From Neorhizobium sp. JUb45 (lineage in GTDB: Bacteria; Pseudomonadota; Alphaproteobacteria; Rhizobiales; Rhizobiaceae), in NCBI RefSeq assembly GCF_004343585.1, contig NZ_SLYW01000010.1:106508-170507 (forward strand): 64,000 nt of DNA. Direction: 5' to 3'. The translations under genes and the position numbers were made by a program. The notes under the pieces are model-generated. The model made no database searches and was not told the origin of the DNA. It saw only the letters and a list, made by a program, of their open reading frames with translations. This document shows positions 43,684 to 52,431 of this stretch, in pieces; within the stretch, counting starts at the first letter, position 1, and every line of letters begins with the position of its first letter.

Positions 43684-44597
43684 ACGCCAGAGGAGCGGCA
43701 ATCGCCGCCATTGGCGCTCCCGCTCTGTTTGTCTTCCTGTCATCCACCAGCTTCATCGCGGCGCGGGCAATTGCGCCGCATGCCGATCCTATTCTCTTTC
43801 TGTTCATCCGCTTCCTGATCGTCGTCGTGGCCTTCGCGGTTTTGGCGCGCAAGGTGGAATGGCCGAAGGGCTGGCAGTTCGTTGGCCACCTTCTGGCAGG
43901 CATGGTGATCAATGGCGTCTATCTTGTCGCGAGCTTCTGGGCGGTAGCAAATGGCCTCGCTGCCGGCGTCATGACGCTCTTGGGAGCGCTACAGCCGCTG
44001 TTCCTGGCCCTCGTGACCGTCACCGTTCTGCGCACTCCGATCAGTCCTCGCGCCTGGATGGGCCTGGTGCTCGGATTTACCGGCGTGACCCTGGTCCTGT
44101 CGCCGCGATTGACGAGTGTCGATGTGGCGGGATTGCCGGCGCTGTCCGTTGTCCTTGGCCTGTTGAGCATCGTCGCCCTGGCGCTTGGAACCATGGTCCA
44201 GAAATCATCCCTGGCGGCGGCCGATCTTAGAGCCATGGGAGCCGTTCAGCATCTCGGCGCGGCGGTTGTCGCCGGCGTGGCTTCGATCACGGTTGGAACG
44301 GGGCGGTGGGATGGCGACCCGTCTTTGTGGCTCGCTTTGGCCTGGTCTGTCGTCGCGCTCTCGCTTGCCGGGACGTCCCTCTACATTTGGATGGTGAGGC
44401 GCGGCGAAGTCACCCGTGTGACCGCATTGGCTCTTCTGGTTCCCCCAGCAACGGCCTTGCAAGCGTGGCTCCTGTTCGGGGAACAGCTTTTGCCCATTCA
44501 ACTCGCAGGCTTCGCGATCACGCTGGTAGGTGTCGCGATCGTGCAGGGGTTGAGATTGTCGCGAAAATCCCAAGTTTTGTTTCGGTTTCGCGCCTGA
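43680..44597 (+). CDS. EamA/DMT-family transporter
   Basis: 305-aa inner-membrane transporter with ten hydrophobic segments in two EamA repeats (for example LLGALQPLFLALVTVTVLRT and WMGLVLGFTGVTLVLSPRL). It begins with GTG overlapping the bioB stop. In alphaproteobacteria a DMT transporter often follows bio genes, so a link with biotin or a precursor is likely but not proven. The last residues (SRKSQVLFRFRA) come from the 75-bp repeat at 44558-44632, which supplies the stop codon and has replaced the original C-terminus. Confidence 0.87.
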   Translation: MNARGAAIAAIGAPALFVFLSSTSFIAARAIAPHADPILFLFIRFLIVVVAFAVLARKVEWPKGWQFVGHLLAGMVINGVYLVASFWAVANGLAAGVMTLLGALQPLFLALVTVTVLRTPISPRAWMGLVLGFTGVTLVLSPRLTSVDVAGLPALSVVLGLLSIVALALGTMVQKSSLAAADLRAMGAVQHLGAAVVAGVASITVGTGRWDGDPSLWLALAWSVVALSLAGTSLYIWMVRRGEVTRVTALALLVPPATALQAWLLFGEQLLPIQLAGFAITLVGVAIVQGLRLSRKSQVLFRFRA

Positions 44598-44632
44598 TAT
44601 TTGTGCCGTCGCAGAATAGGGATTTCCGCGAC
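44558..44632. repeat. 75-bp MITE-like repeat, copy A
   Basis: Ends form an imperfect 14-bp inverted repeat: GTCGCGAAAATCCC and GGGATTTCCGCGAC (13 of 14 pair). A similar sequence is at 50286-50348 plus 52602-52615, split by the IS1182-family element. The internal part GCGCCTGATAT-TGTGCCGTCGCAGAATAGG is shared. It overlaps the end of the eamA gene. No coding capacity; a small non-autonomous element is the best reading. Confidence 0.6.
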
Positions 44633-44826
44633 GGATTGCACGCGGTAAGATTCCTGTCAGTTTTCAAAGTCGGCGTCACCGATCTTTCAAAGCCGCGTCA
44701 TTCCCTGGCTTGCTTGCGAACCACGATCGCTTTCGGAGCGATGCTGATGAGGGCCTTCAGCGCAGACCCGTCATCAGGACATCGGAGGAGCCTTAGACTT
44801 GCAGCCTTCGAAACCGCTTGCTGGCG

Positions 44827-45339
44827 CTAAGCCGCTGCGGCTCGGACAGCCTCGACATAGGAAATCACCTCAGAACGGCTTTTCAACAAGACCTTCGTTC
44901 CGGCATGCGCATCAAATAGCTTATAATGGCTTTCGTAACTCGTGGACGAGTTCTCACGTCCGCGATATTCCCGTATCCAGTTGATCAACTCTTGGAAACT
45001 TGCCTCACTACCTCCTCCTTGGATGCCCCTAGCTCTGACGTTTGCAATGCACTCATCCACAGGCAAATCGATCCATATCAGGCTCGTGATTCGAGGAAGG
45101 ACGGCTTTGGCAAGCCACCCATACACGCCTTCCATAACCCATGTGTCAGCCTGTCCAGCTTCAGCGACTTCATTGAAAACAAGCTGATTATCCCGGGCGA
45201 CACCATAATGACCGGGCATCCAACGAACGTCATCAAGGTGGATTACTTGGCGGTTTAGGATAGCACCTAGCTCGCGGGCCATCCAAGTCGTGCCGGTCCC
45301 ACCGTTGCCAAAGATGAGTGTCCGACGAAAATTTTCCAT
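44827..45339 (-). CDS. Adenylate-kinase-like P-loop protein with altered Walker A
   Basis: 170-aa protein of the P-loop kinase group often named DNA topology modulation/FlaR-like. Pattern: TLIFGNGGTGTTWMARELG, VIHLDDVRWMPGH, TSLIWIDLPVDECIANVRAR. In the P-loop GNGGTGTT the normal Lys (GKT) is Thr (codon ACG), which should weaken or abolish nucleotide hydrolysis. It is the passenger gene nearest the left end of the Tn402-like transposon. ATG 45339 chosen; the frame opens at 45396. Function unknown. Confidence 0.7.
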   Translation of the reverse strand: MENFRRTLIFGNGGTGTTWMARELGAILNRQVIHLDDVRWMPGHYGVARDNQLVFNEVAEAGQADTWVMEGVYGWLAKAVLPRITSLIWIDLPVDECIANVRARGIQGGGSEASFQELINWIREYRGRENSSTSYESHYKLFDAHAGTKVLLKSRSEVISYVEAVRAAAA

Positions 45340-45445
45340 CCGCGCTCGCCCCACCATTTGAATTTCTTGTTTTTGTGAAAAGAACATATGCGCCAATGGC
45401 CGTAAATGGCGCTTTCGCGGACTAGTCGGCTCAGACCTTTGCCGA

Positions 45446-46006
45446 TCATGAGTGTGCCCACTCCGATTTCAGCATCGCATAGATATATTCGCTGCCCCAT
45501 CTGCCATCGAAGCAGTCGTTCTCAACGAGGTGAGCTTCACGCCGAAAGCCTATGCGCTCAACAATGCGGACAGACCTCAAATTCTCCGAGTCGAGGCGAG
45601 CGAATATCCGATGAAAACCAATGTCATTGAAGCCGACACCAATAATGGCTTTCACAGCTTCGGTCGCATAGCCGTTGCCACCAAAATCCGGGTTGAAAAT
45701 GTATCCAACTTCGCCTTGGCGAGCCTGCTTGCTCTCCAGCTTGAGAAGAACCTCGCCGATGAGCGCTGCGTCAGTTTTTCGGACAACAGCCAGTCGATAG
45801 ACATCACCATCATTCTGGAACGTGGTCGCCAGAGCTCTCGCAAACTTCTGCTTTAACGCAGAGCCATCGGAGGGAGCGGCGTATAAATACCGATAGACCT
45901 CCGGCCGAGAATGATATGCTCCGAACGGCATCTCATCGTCGGCAATGAATGGCCGTAGCGTGAGACGTTCCGTCTCGTAAAGGTGTTTGAGGCTGTCGAA
46001 GTTCAT
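45446..46006 (-). CDS. RimJ/RimL-type GNAT acetyltransferase (Tn402-like passenger)
   Basis: 186-aa acetyltransferase: LYETERLTLRPFIADD, then the acetyl-CoA region EVGYIFNPDFGGNGYATEAV and FHRIFARLDSENLRSVRIVE, ERIGFRREAHLVEN. Its ATG overlaps the resolvase stop codon as ATGA, so translation is coupled to tniR. It lies within the transposon ends. Substrate unknown; this subgroup acetylates protein N-termini or small molecules. Confidence 0.87.
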   Translation of the reverse strand: MNFDSLKHLYETERLTLRPFIADDEMPFGAYHSRPEVYRYLYAAPSDGSALKQKFARALATTFQNDGDVYRLAVVRKTDAALIGEVLLKLESKQARQGEVGYIFNPDFGGNGYATEAVKAIIGVGFNDIGFHRIFARLDSENLRSVRIVERIGFRREAHLVENDCFDGRWGSEYIYAMLKSEWAHS

Positions 46007-46596
46007 TCGAATTCCAGGGCTGGCGTATTCTGTGCTGCAATTCGAAGCAACGCGAGCTCACGGTACATGGTGGACCGGCCGAGCCCGAGCTGCTCGGCGG
46101 CCTGGGCGGGGCGAACGCCAGCGTCAATCAGCTTCAGGGCAGAGGCCAGTTTGTCCTCATCAAGCGTTGGCCGACCGAGTTTCTTGCCGCGTGCTCTAGC
46201 CGCCGCAATGCCGTCGCGGGTTCGCTCGACGATCAGCCGGCGCTCGAAATGGGCGATGGCGCCGAAGACATGGAACACCAGCTCGCCGGCGGCCGACGAC
46301 GTATCGAGCCGCTCTTCCAGAGAGCGGAACGCCAGCCCACGTGCCTTGAGATCGTCGACCGTTTCAAGCAGTTCCTTCAGCGACCGCCCAAGGCGATCGA
46401 GACGGACGACACAGATGATGTCGCCCTTGCGGGAAAACTTGAGAAGCTCCGACAATCCTGGTCGCTCGAAGGTTTTGCCAGAGATCACGTCTTCAAACAC
46501 CTGGATCGCGCCGGCCTCTTCTCTCAGACGGCGTCGCTGCACTTCGAGATCCTGATCCTTGGTAGAGACACGGGCATAGCCGAGAACGTCAGGCAT
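46003..46596 (-). CDS. TniR serine resolvase
   Basis: 197-aa serine recombinase. Catalytic domain VLGYARVSTKDQDLEVQRRR, ICVVRLDRLGRSLKELL, FHVFGAIAHFERRLIVERT; C-terminal helix-turn-helix VRPAQAAEQLGLGRSTMYRE. With tniA, tniB and tniQ it forms the Tn5053/Tn402 module and resolves cointegrates at the adjacent res site. It differs clearly from the Tn3-type resolvase at 37466-38029. Confidence 0.88.
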   Translation of the reverse strand: MPDVLGYARVSTKDQDLEVQRRRLREEAGAIQVFEDVISGKTFERPGLSELLKFSRKGDIICVVRLDRLGRSLKELLETVDDLKARGLAFRSLEERLDTSSAAGELVFHVFGAIAHFERRLIVERTRDGIAAARARGKKLGRPTLDEDKLASALKLIDAGVRPAQAAEQLGLGRSTMYRELALLRIAAQNTPALEFE

Positions 46597-46611
46597 GGTC
46601 GTTGATTCTTT

Positions 46612-46696
46612 CGTCTCTAAAACGCTCGGTTTATGGACTGATCAGAAGACGGCATCAACTGCTGTACCCATCCGTCTCTAAAATATGTCCATAAAT
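46612..46696. other. res-like site next to tniR
   Basis: Two direct copies of CGTCTCTAAAA (46612-46622, 46673-46683), each followed by a related motif (TTTATGGAC at 46630 and GTCCATAAAT at 46687, which are inverted to each other). The position between tniQ and tniR matches the Tn5053 res site. Confidence 0.6.
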
Positions 46697-46713
46697 AGCA
46701 TGCGTCCCGAAAC

Positions 46714-47061
46714 TCAGGAAGACCATTTCTGGACTGTTTCTGGGTAGTCGTGGCAAAAATTACGCAGTGCGATTGCGAAGCGGCGCTCGGACCGGGATCG
46801 GCTCATGTTTCTAAGTTGAAAGAGAGGTACCCCGGTTCCCGCCGACAACCGCTTGAGCACGGCTCGATCCGGATTGATAACAAAGGCGTCGAGATCGATG
46901 TCGCCGCCAAGCGCGCTCCGGCAAAAGGTCTGAACCGAAGTTTGATAACATTCCGCCAACCGGCGAATGTAGCTATCGACCCGTTCAAACGGATAGGGCG
47001 TTGGGTGGAGCGGCCATCGCCGAGGTGAAAGCGGGGCCATAACCTCGATCTCAGCGAACAT
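46714..47061 (-). pseudogene. tniQ, 3' truncated
   Basis: 115 codons of a TniQ protein: APLSPRRWPLHPTPYPFERV, then DSYIRRLAECYQTSVQTFC and GTGVPLFQLRN. The usual C-terminal part (hundreds of residues with a zinc-binding region) is missing; the frame stops 18 nt before the res-like site. It overlaps tniB by 11 nt. An internal deletion between tniQ and res is the simplest reason. The transposon may thus be unable to target on its own. Confidence 0.72.
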
Positions 47062-47968
47062 GGGGAAACGACGCCTCAAAGATGGCTCGACGTTCCTCGG
47101 GACCGCGATAGTCACAACGATCAAGGATCATCCTATCGATATGTTCATGGCCTTGCATGAGCGCCAGGGCTGCTGCCGATGTCAGCATGGCGCAAACTTC
47201 CCCGATCAGTCCGCCGGAACGCCGCAAGATCAGACTGCGCAGCTCGCCAGAGGCGGCAAGGGCCGATTGCTCCCTGAGCGGCAGAGCTCGTTCGAAGCTC
47301 GACAGGAGCCGGGCGAATTCGAGATTGTCCTCCCACATCGGCAAAGGTACTGGCTCGAAGCGGTTCTCAAGCTGATCGTCGCTTCGGACGGCAATCTGGG
47401 CATGCTTGGTCCCGAGACCGACAATCGGAATGCGCAGTTCGTTTCCGAGAAACCGAAGCATGTTGAGAAATTCGGCACGGCGACTATGAGGTCCGGACAG
47501 CAAATTGTGCAGCTCGTCGATGATCACCATCCGCGTCTCAACGATGCGCAACAATTCCAATGTCTGCCGTTCGAGACGGTCCGTGGAATTGTTGCGGGAA
47601 ATCGGTGCGTTCAGGGCATCGAGAGCCGAAGCATAGAAGCGCCGCACACTTGGCTCGGTAGGCATCTGCATGACGAGGACTGGAATAATCTCGTGATCGC
47701 CGAGGTGGCTTGCTTCAGGCGGATGCAGCCGCCGAAATTTCTCCGCCACCATCGTCTTTCCATTGTTCGTGGGACCGACGATCAGGAGATTGGGCGGTCG
47801 AATACGGCCGGGTCCAAAAGTCAGGGCTGCTTCCAGCTTATCGAGAGCGGCTTGGGCTCGTGGGTGGTTGATCCACCATTGCTCGCGCAGATGAGGTAGT
47901 CTTTCCAAGGGCGGCAATTCGGCGATTGCGCGGGCCGCAGGAGACAGGTGAGCTGCATCCCCGCTCAT
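47051..47968 (-). CDS. TniB AAA ATPase
   Basis: 305-aa transposition ATPase: Walker A GPTNNGKT (NLLIVGPTNNGKTMVAEKF), Walker B MVIIDELHNLLSG, and IVGLGTKHAQIAV. The ATG at 47968 follows the tniA stop directly. In Tn5053 elements it works with TniA and TniQ in target choice at res sites. Confidence 0.88.
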   Translation of the reverse strand: MSGDAAHLSPAARAIAELPPLERLPHLREQWWINHPRAQAALDKLEAALTFGPGRIRPPNLLIVGPTNNGKTMVAEKFRRLHPPEASHLGDHEIIPVLVMQMPTEPSVRRFYASALDALNAPISRNNSTDRLERQTLELLRIVETRMVIIDELHNLLSGPHSRRAEFLNMLRFLGNELRIPIVGLGTKHAQIAVRSDDQLENRFEPVPLPMWEDNLEFARLLSSFERALPLREQSALAASGELRSLILRRSGGLIGEVCAMLTSAAALALMQGHEHIDRMILDRCDYRGPEERRAIFEASFPHVR

Positions 47969-49645
47969 CTACCATTCCTCGATATCGAAAGGTTCGAGCG
48001 GATCGCCATCCTCAACTATCTTAGCTTGCCATGGTGGCGATGCGGACTGGGATGGCCTTCCCGTTCCTTCGACGACACGCAACGATAACCGCCTCGCCTG
48101 GTTTCTCCGCATGCTGCGGGTGGTCCGGGCAGCCTGACTTTCGATTTCCCGCATCTCCTCGATGGCGGCAAACAAAACGCGTTCGTCCCATTCGGTCTGC
48201 CGGCGCTGGCGCAATCGGGCGCGGGCGAGGCGGTGTTCCCACAACGAGACCGGTGGGCGCGACAGCTCGCGGTAAGGCACTTCGAGATAACCGCCATCCC
48301 GATCGTCGAGGATGTAAATGCGGCTGAGGTCGCGAGGATCGCGGCGGATCAGCAAGCGCTCAGGCATCGCGCTGCGTTCGATCCACGGCTTCAACGCGTC
48401 GCAGAAATAATGGATGTGGTCGATGACGACGCCTTCGCGCCTCAGGGTCCGCCAGACCACCGGCAGGAAGTCAATCAGATAGGTACGGGGGTTGCGTGGC
48501 GTCGGGATCGTCTTTCCTGATGTGGCCAATGCCGTGACACCGGCGCTATAGCGGCGCAGTGGAATATCGTCATCGAGGCCGCCATGCGGCCGGACATGGT
48601 AGAATTTGGCGATCGCGACCGTCAGCCACCGTTCCAGTTCGCCAAGTGTCAGACAGGCGGCCTTATCGCTATCGTACTTACCGCGCTGCATGACATTGGA
48701 AAACGTCGTGCCTGGAAGGCTGTGGACCAGTTCCATCAGCGTGCCGATCAATCGTTCCACGACACCGCCGAACTTCGGCTGCCCTACCGGACGCCAGTCG
48801 ATGGCGATATCATGCTGGGCGCAACCGCGCTCGAAAGCATCGGAATGGAACTCCTTTGCGTTGTCGACACTGATCAACAGCGGTTTGCCGGCGATCGGCC
48901 AGTCCGCCTCAACGCCAATCCCCTGTAGCCAGGCATGTTTGTCGGCAGCCATATGGGTCAGGCAAAGCCCGACGCTCGTCGAGGACGGAGCCTCCAGGCT
49001 CACATGAAACCCAGCGATGCAGCGACTATAGATATCCACGGCGACTGTGATCCATGGCCGACCGATCGGCCGGCGCTCGAATGGGTCCACCAGAATGACA
49101 TCGACGGGCGTGTGATCCATCTGGACTCGATCGAGCGGAAATCGCGCCGGTGGCGTCGATCCCCCAACCGCATCAGGAACGACGACATCGCCCCGCCGGC
49201 TGCGCTCGGCAAGCGGCAAGGCCGCGAGGCGCCTGCGTATCGTGCTGGCAGAAGGTGGCGGCAGCCCGAGTTTGTAAGCGCGCCGGCGTACCTCCTGAAC
49301 GATCCATTCAGCCGACAGGCGTTGCGGCGTTAGATACAGTTCTTCGACCACGCTTTGGACCACCTCATCCTGCCGATGCGGCAGCCGCGACTGGCCACGC
49401 CCACCGCTTGAAACAGCGACAATCAACGAGGTCAGATCGCCGCCGCCTTCACGGCATTGCCGGATCAGCCGGTAGACATGACGCGCTGAAATTCCCAGTT
49501 CCAATGCAGCGGCCATCGCATCCTCCTTTGAACAGAAGGTGCGGGCAGCCAAGGGTCGAATCACAGCAGCGCGCCGTTCGGCGACCTGCCAATCAGGTTC
49601 CGGGATAAGACTGAGGTCGGACGTGCTCGTCTTGCGTACTGCCAT
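47969..49645 (-). CDS. TniA transposase
   Basis: 558-aa DDE transposase of the Tn5053/Tn402 group. Helix-turn-helix ELGISARHVYRLIRQCREGG; catalytic Asp177 (VQMDHTPVDV), Asp261 (LISVDNAKEF) and Glu297 (GGVVERLIGT). The C-terminal Mu-type barrel follows (RLLIRRDPRDLSRIYILDD). ATG 49645 chosen from homology; the frame opens at 49708 inside the end repeats. Repeats GTGAATGTC (twice) near 49680-49715 are probable TniA-binding sites. Confidence 0.9.
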   Translation of the reverse strand: MAVRKTSTSDLSLIPEPDWQVAERRAAVIRPLAARTFCSKEDAMAAALELGISARHVYRLIRQCREGGGDLTSLIVAVSSGGRGQSRLPHRQDEVVQSVVEELYLTPQRLSAEWIVQEVRRRAYKLGLPPPSASTIRRRLAALPLAERSRRGDVVVPDAVGGSTPPARFPLDRVQMDHTPVDVILVDPFERRPIGRPWITVAVDIYSRCIAGFHVSLEAPSSTSVGLCLTHMAADKHAWLQGIGVEADWPIAGKPLLISVDNAKEFHSDAFERGCAQHDIAIDWRPVGQPKFGGVVERLIGTLMELVHSLPGTTFSNVMQRGKYDSDKAACLTLGELERWLTVAIAKFYHVRPHGGLDDDIPLRRYSAGVTALATSGKTIPTPRNPRTYLIDFLPVVWRTLRREGVVIDHIHYFCDALKPWIERSAMPERLLIRRDPRDLSRIYILDDRDGGYLEVPYRELSRPPVSLWEHRLARARLRQRRQTEWDERVLFAAIEEMREIESQAARTTRSMRRNQARRLSLRVVEGTGRPSQSASPPWQAKIVEDGDPLEPFDIEEW

Positions 49646-49782
49646 CTGCTGACCTGCTCTTCGAGAGGTTTGCGAGAAAATGACATTCACTTTGATCGTC
49701 AGCGACATTCACTCTGACAAATTCGGGGCAGTCAGACAAGCCGTTGCCAGAGTATCGGTGACAGCAACTTTGAAAAGTGACA

Positions 49783-50249
49783 TTTTGTTTCAGGCGCTTG
49801 AGATCACGGCCGACAATCAGCTTATGAACAGGTCCGACCGGCAACATGTAAATGCGGCCAAAGGTATTGTGCGTGACGACAGATGATGTGATCGTGAGCA
49901 CCCGATCTACGATCGAAAGGCAGAGCATCACGTCTAGGTGCCGGTCCCGTTCCGTTAACACCAGCGCGTCAGGGGCGCTATGTTCCACTAGAAAAAAATC
50001 TAGCCGCTCGCCCGGCCTTACTGTCTCCCGTTTTTCGCCGGAGAACCCTCCGATCCGCTTGACGCCAAATAACGAGGAAATCGCGTCCCTCGTTCGGAAA
50101 GCCAGCCGCATGGGCAATCCCGGCTCCCCCGTCATAAGGCTCCACGCTTCCAACGGGGTGATAGCAGCGGGGAGCAGGATCGATCGAGTATCATAGTAAT
50201 CGAGATCGGGCAGTGGGCGCAGAGTGCGAACAGGTGAAGCGATATTCAA
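49783..50249 (-). pseudogene. DUF2867 family gene cut by the Tn402-like transposon
   Basis: The protein (TTG start 50249) contains RPLPDLDYYDTRSILLPAA, PLEAWSLMTGEPGLPMRLAF, and RIYMLPVGPVHKLIVGRDLK, the end region of DUF2867. At 49782 the transposon end begins and the frame runs on as unrelated residues to 49593. Only a few native C-terminal residues should be missing, so some activity may remain. Function unknown. Confidence 0.72.
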
Positions 50250-50285
50250 AACATTGTCCCTTGGACTTGGCTTTCCGCCGTCCCT

Positions 50286-50348
50286 TTCGCGAAAATCCCG
50301 AGTTTTTCCGCGATTTTGCGCCTGATATCTGTGCCGTCGCAGAATAGG
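50286..50348. repeat. MITE-like repeat, copy B, left part
   Basis: Resembles copy A at 44558-44632 over most of its length and in the same direction. The right part (ATTTCCGCGAC at 52602-52612) is 2.25 kb away because the IS1182-family element inserted at TAGG. Confidence 0.6.
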
Positions 50349-50413
50349 GCAGACCGTGTCAAAAGCTCCGACCCAACAATTCGATCTTCGGCATGGGGAC
50401 AGTTTTCTATTTG

Positions 50414-50953
50414 CTAAGAGATGGAGATCGAACGCTCAAAGAAGAAGCGCTCCATCTCGGGCACGAATCGAGTAACTTTAAATCCCGCCTTCTCTAAAAC
50501 ACGCCGTGATGCCTTATTTTCAGGGCGTGCAAAAGCACCGACTTTAGGAAGCTTCAGTTTTTGATCAGCTTCCTCCAGTACAGCGGATGCCAGCTCGCTT
50601 CCATATCCCTGGCCCCAGGCATCGGGATGGAAATAGTAACCCAGTTCCACGCCCCAGCCAGGGTCGAAAGGGTCGTCGTACAAACCACCCCAGCCGATTA
50701 TCTGATTGTTGTCTTTTGAAATAATTGTCCACGGAGCATATCCGTCTATCCTGCGTTGCCACTCGTGCATTGCGATTCTTTGGCGGCACTCCTTTAACGA
50801 CGCATCAACATGCGTAAATTGCATTGCCACTGGGTCGCCCAAAAATTCAAACAGACGGGGCACATCTGATAGCTTCGGTTTCCTTAGAATAAGTCGTGCT
50901 GTCTCGATCAACGCGAGGCCCTTTAATTGCTTGCCGAATGTTGTTTCTTCCAT
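50414..50953 (-). CDS. RimJ/RimL-type GNAT acetyltransferase (inside IS1182 element)
   Basis: 179-aa acetyltransferase: LIETARLILRKPKLSDVPRL, WGGLYDDPFDPGWGVELGYY, then FHPDAWGQGYGSELASAVLE (acetyl-CoA loop) and ENKASRRVLEKAGFKV. ATG 50953 chosen; the frame opens at 51004, overlapping the divergent transposase start. It lies between the left inverted repeat and the transposase. Substrate unknown. Third mobile-element-linked GNAT in the window; sequence differs from the others. Confidence 0.87.
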   Translation of the reverse strand: MEETTFGKQLKGLALIETARLILRKPKLSDVPRLFEFLGDPVAMQFTHVDASLKECRQRIAMHEWQRRIDGYAPWTIISKDNNQIIGWGGLYDDPFDPGWGVELGYYFHPDAWGQGYGSELASAVLEEADQKLKLPKVGAFARPENKASRRVLEKAGFKVTRFVPEMERFFFERSISIS

Positions 50954-50997
50954 CAGGCACTGATTCACGATTGTAAAATGCGATGATATGATTTGCC

Positions 50998-52431
50998 ATG
51001 GCACATTTATCAGGAACCGACCGCTCTCAAATGCTGCTTCTGCCTGAAGTGGTGGACGATTATGTTGGCCCGGACAACCCGGCTCGGTTCATCGAGGCCT
51101 TCATCGATGGGCTGGATTTGCAGGCGTCTGGATTTATTCGCGTGGAGCCAAAAGGAACGGGTCGTCCGGGTTATAATCCGGCCGATCTGCTGAAGCTCTA
51201 CCTGTATGGGTATTTGAACCGTGTGAGATCGAGCCGTCGGCTTGAAGTCGAGACTCATCGCAACATCGAAGTGATCTGGCTGCTGCGGCACCTGAAGCCG
51301 GACCACAAAACCATCGCCAACTTCCGCCGGATCAACCATGCCTCTTTCCGGCAAGTGTTCCGGGAGTTTGTCGTCCTGTGCCGACAACTCGATCTGTTCG
51401 GCCGGGAGCTGCTGGCGGTGGACGGCACGCGCATCAAGGCCTTCAACAACAAGGATCGTAACTTCACGCGGCCGGCGCTGACAAAGTTCATCCGCGAAGC
51501 TGACGATAGGCTGACCGAATATATGAAGCGGCTCGACCACGGTGATAAACAGGAAGAGAATACCGGCGGCGGCGGACCGCGAGCCAAAAATCTTGCCGAG
51601 AAGATCGCCGCGATCAAGGGAAAGCGTGACCGGCACAAGGCGCTGCTCGATGAACTGGATCGCACAGGTGAAGACCAGATATCGCTGACCGATCCCGACA
51701 GCCGCGCAATGGCGCGCATGACCAAAGTCGGCGTCGGCTACAACATCCAGCTTGCCGTCGACGTGAAGCACAAGCTGATCGCCGAACAGGAGGTCAGCAG
51801 CCAGGTCGTCGACATGGGACTGCTGACACAGACGACGCAGGCGGCGATGGATAATCTCGGCATCGAGCAGATCGAGGTGGTCGCCGATCGCGGCTACTTC
51901 AAGGTCGAGGACATCGAGGCGTGCGAGAAGGCAGGCATCACCGCCTATGTCCCCAAGCCGTTACGAGGAGCCACCGTCCGCGAGGGCTTCTTTTCCAAGG
52001 ACGAGTTCCGCTATGACGCCGAGAAGGATGTCTACATCTGCCCGGCCGGAAAGCATCTCTCGCCGCGGTATGAGAAGAAGACGCGAGACCTGAAGCTTGT
52101 CGAATACTGCAACCGGGATGCTTGCCGGTCGTGCGATCTGAAGGCGCATTGCACCCATGGGTATCGACGGGTCGGCCGTGTCGAGAACGAGGCGGTTCTT
52201 GATCGGATGGCCGCGCGCCTTGCAGCCAGGCCTGAAGTGCTCGACCAGCGCCGCGAAAGCGTTGAGCATCCGTTCGGCACGATCAAACAATGGATGTACC
52301 AGGGCGCTTTCCTGATGCGCAGGTTGGAAAATGTCCGTGGCGAGTTCAGTCTGACGGCGCTCGCCTACAACATTCGAAGAGCCATCACCCTCGTGGGCGT
52401 TCCGGGCCTGATCGCAGCCGTCAGGCTGTGA
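50998..52431 (+). CDS. IS1182-family transposase
   Basis: 477-aa transposase. N-terminal DUF772 domain (MLLLPEVVDDYVGPDNPARF, NPADLLKLYLYGYL, HLKPDHKTIANFRR), Asp in LLAVDGTRIKAFNNKDRN, Asp in VVADRGYFKVEDI, the Cys-rich segment (CNRDACRSCDLKAHC), and Glu in ESVEHPFGTIKQWM. Complete and apparently intact. Confidence 0.93.
   Translation: MAHLSGTDRSQMLLLPEVVDDYVGPDNPARFIEAFIDGLDLQASGFIRVEPKGTGRPGYNPADLLKLYLYGYLNRVRSSRRLEVETHRNIEVIWLLRHLKPDHKTIANFRRINHASFRQVFREFVVLCRQLDLFGRELLAVDGTRIKAFNNKDRNFTRPALTKFIREADDRLTEYMKRLDHGDKQEENTGGGGPRAKNLAEKIAAIKGKRDRHKALLDELDRTGEDQISLTDPDSRAMARMTKVGVGYNIQLAVDVKHKLIAEQEVSSQVVDMGLLTQTTQAAMDNLGIEQIEVVADRGYFKVEDIEACEKAGITAYVPKPLRGATVREGFFSKDEFRYDAEKDVYICPAGKHLSPRYEKKTRDLKLVEYCNRDACRSCDLKAHCTHGYRRVGRVENEAVLDRMAARLAARPEVLDQRRESVEHPFGTIKQWMYQGAFLMRRLENVRGEFSLTALAYNIRRAITLVGVPGLIAAVRL

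Larger units (their letters stand above)
44655..49782. mobile_element. Tn402/Tn5053-like transposon
   Basis: The ends start with TGTCA and match over 25 of 29 bases: 44655-44683 (TGTCAGTTTTCAAAGTCGGC...) and the reverse complement of 49754-49782 (TGTCACTTTTCAAAGTTGCT...). Between them, all on the minus strand, are tniA, tniB, a truncated tniQ, a res-like site, tniR (resolvase), a GNAT and a kinase-like gene: the tniABQR order. The 5-bp flanks (ATTCC / TTTTG) do not match. The right end cuts the 3' end of a DUF2867 gene. Confidence 0.82.
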
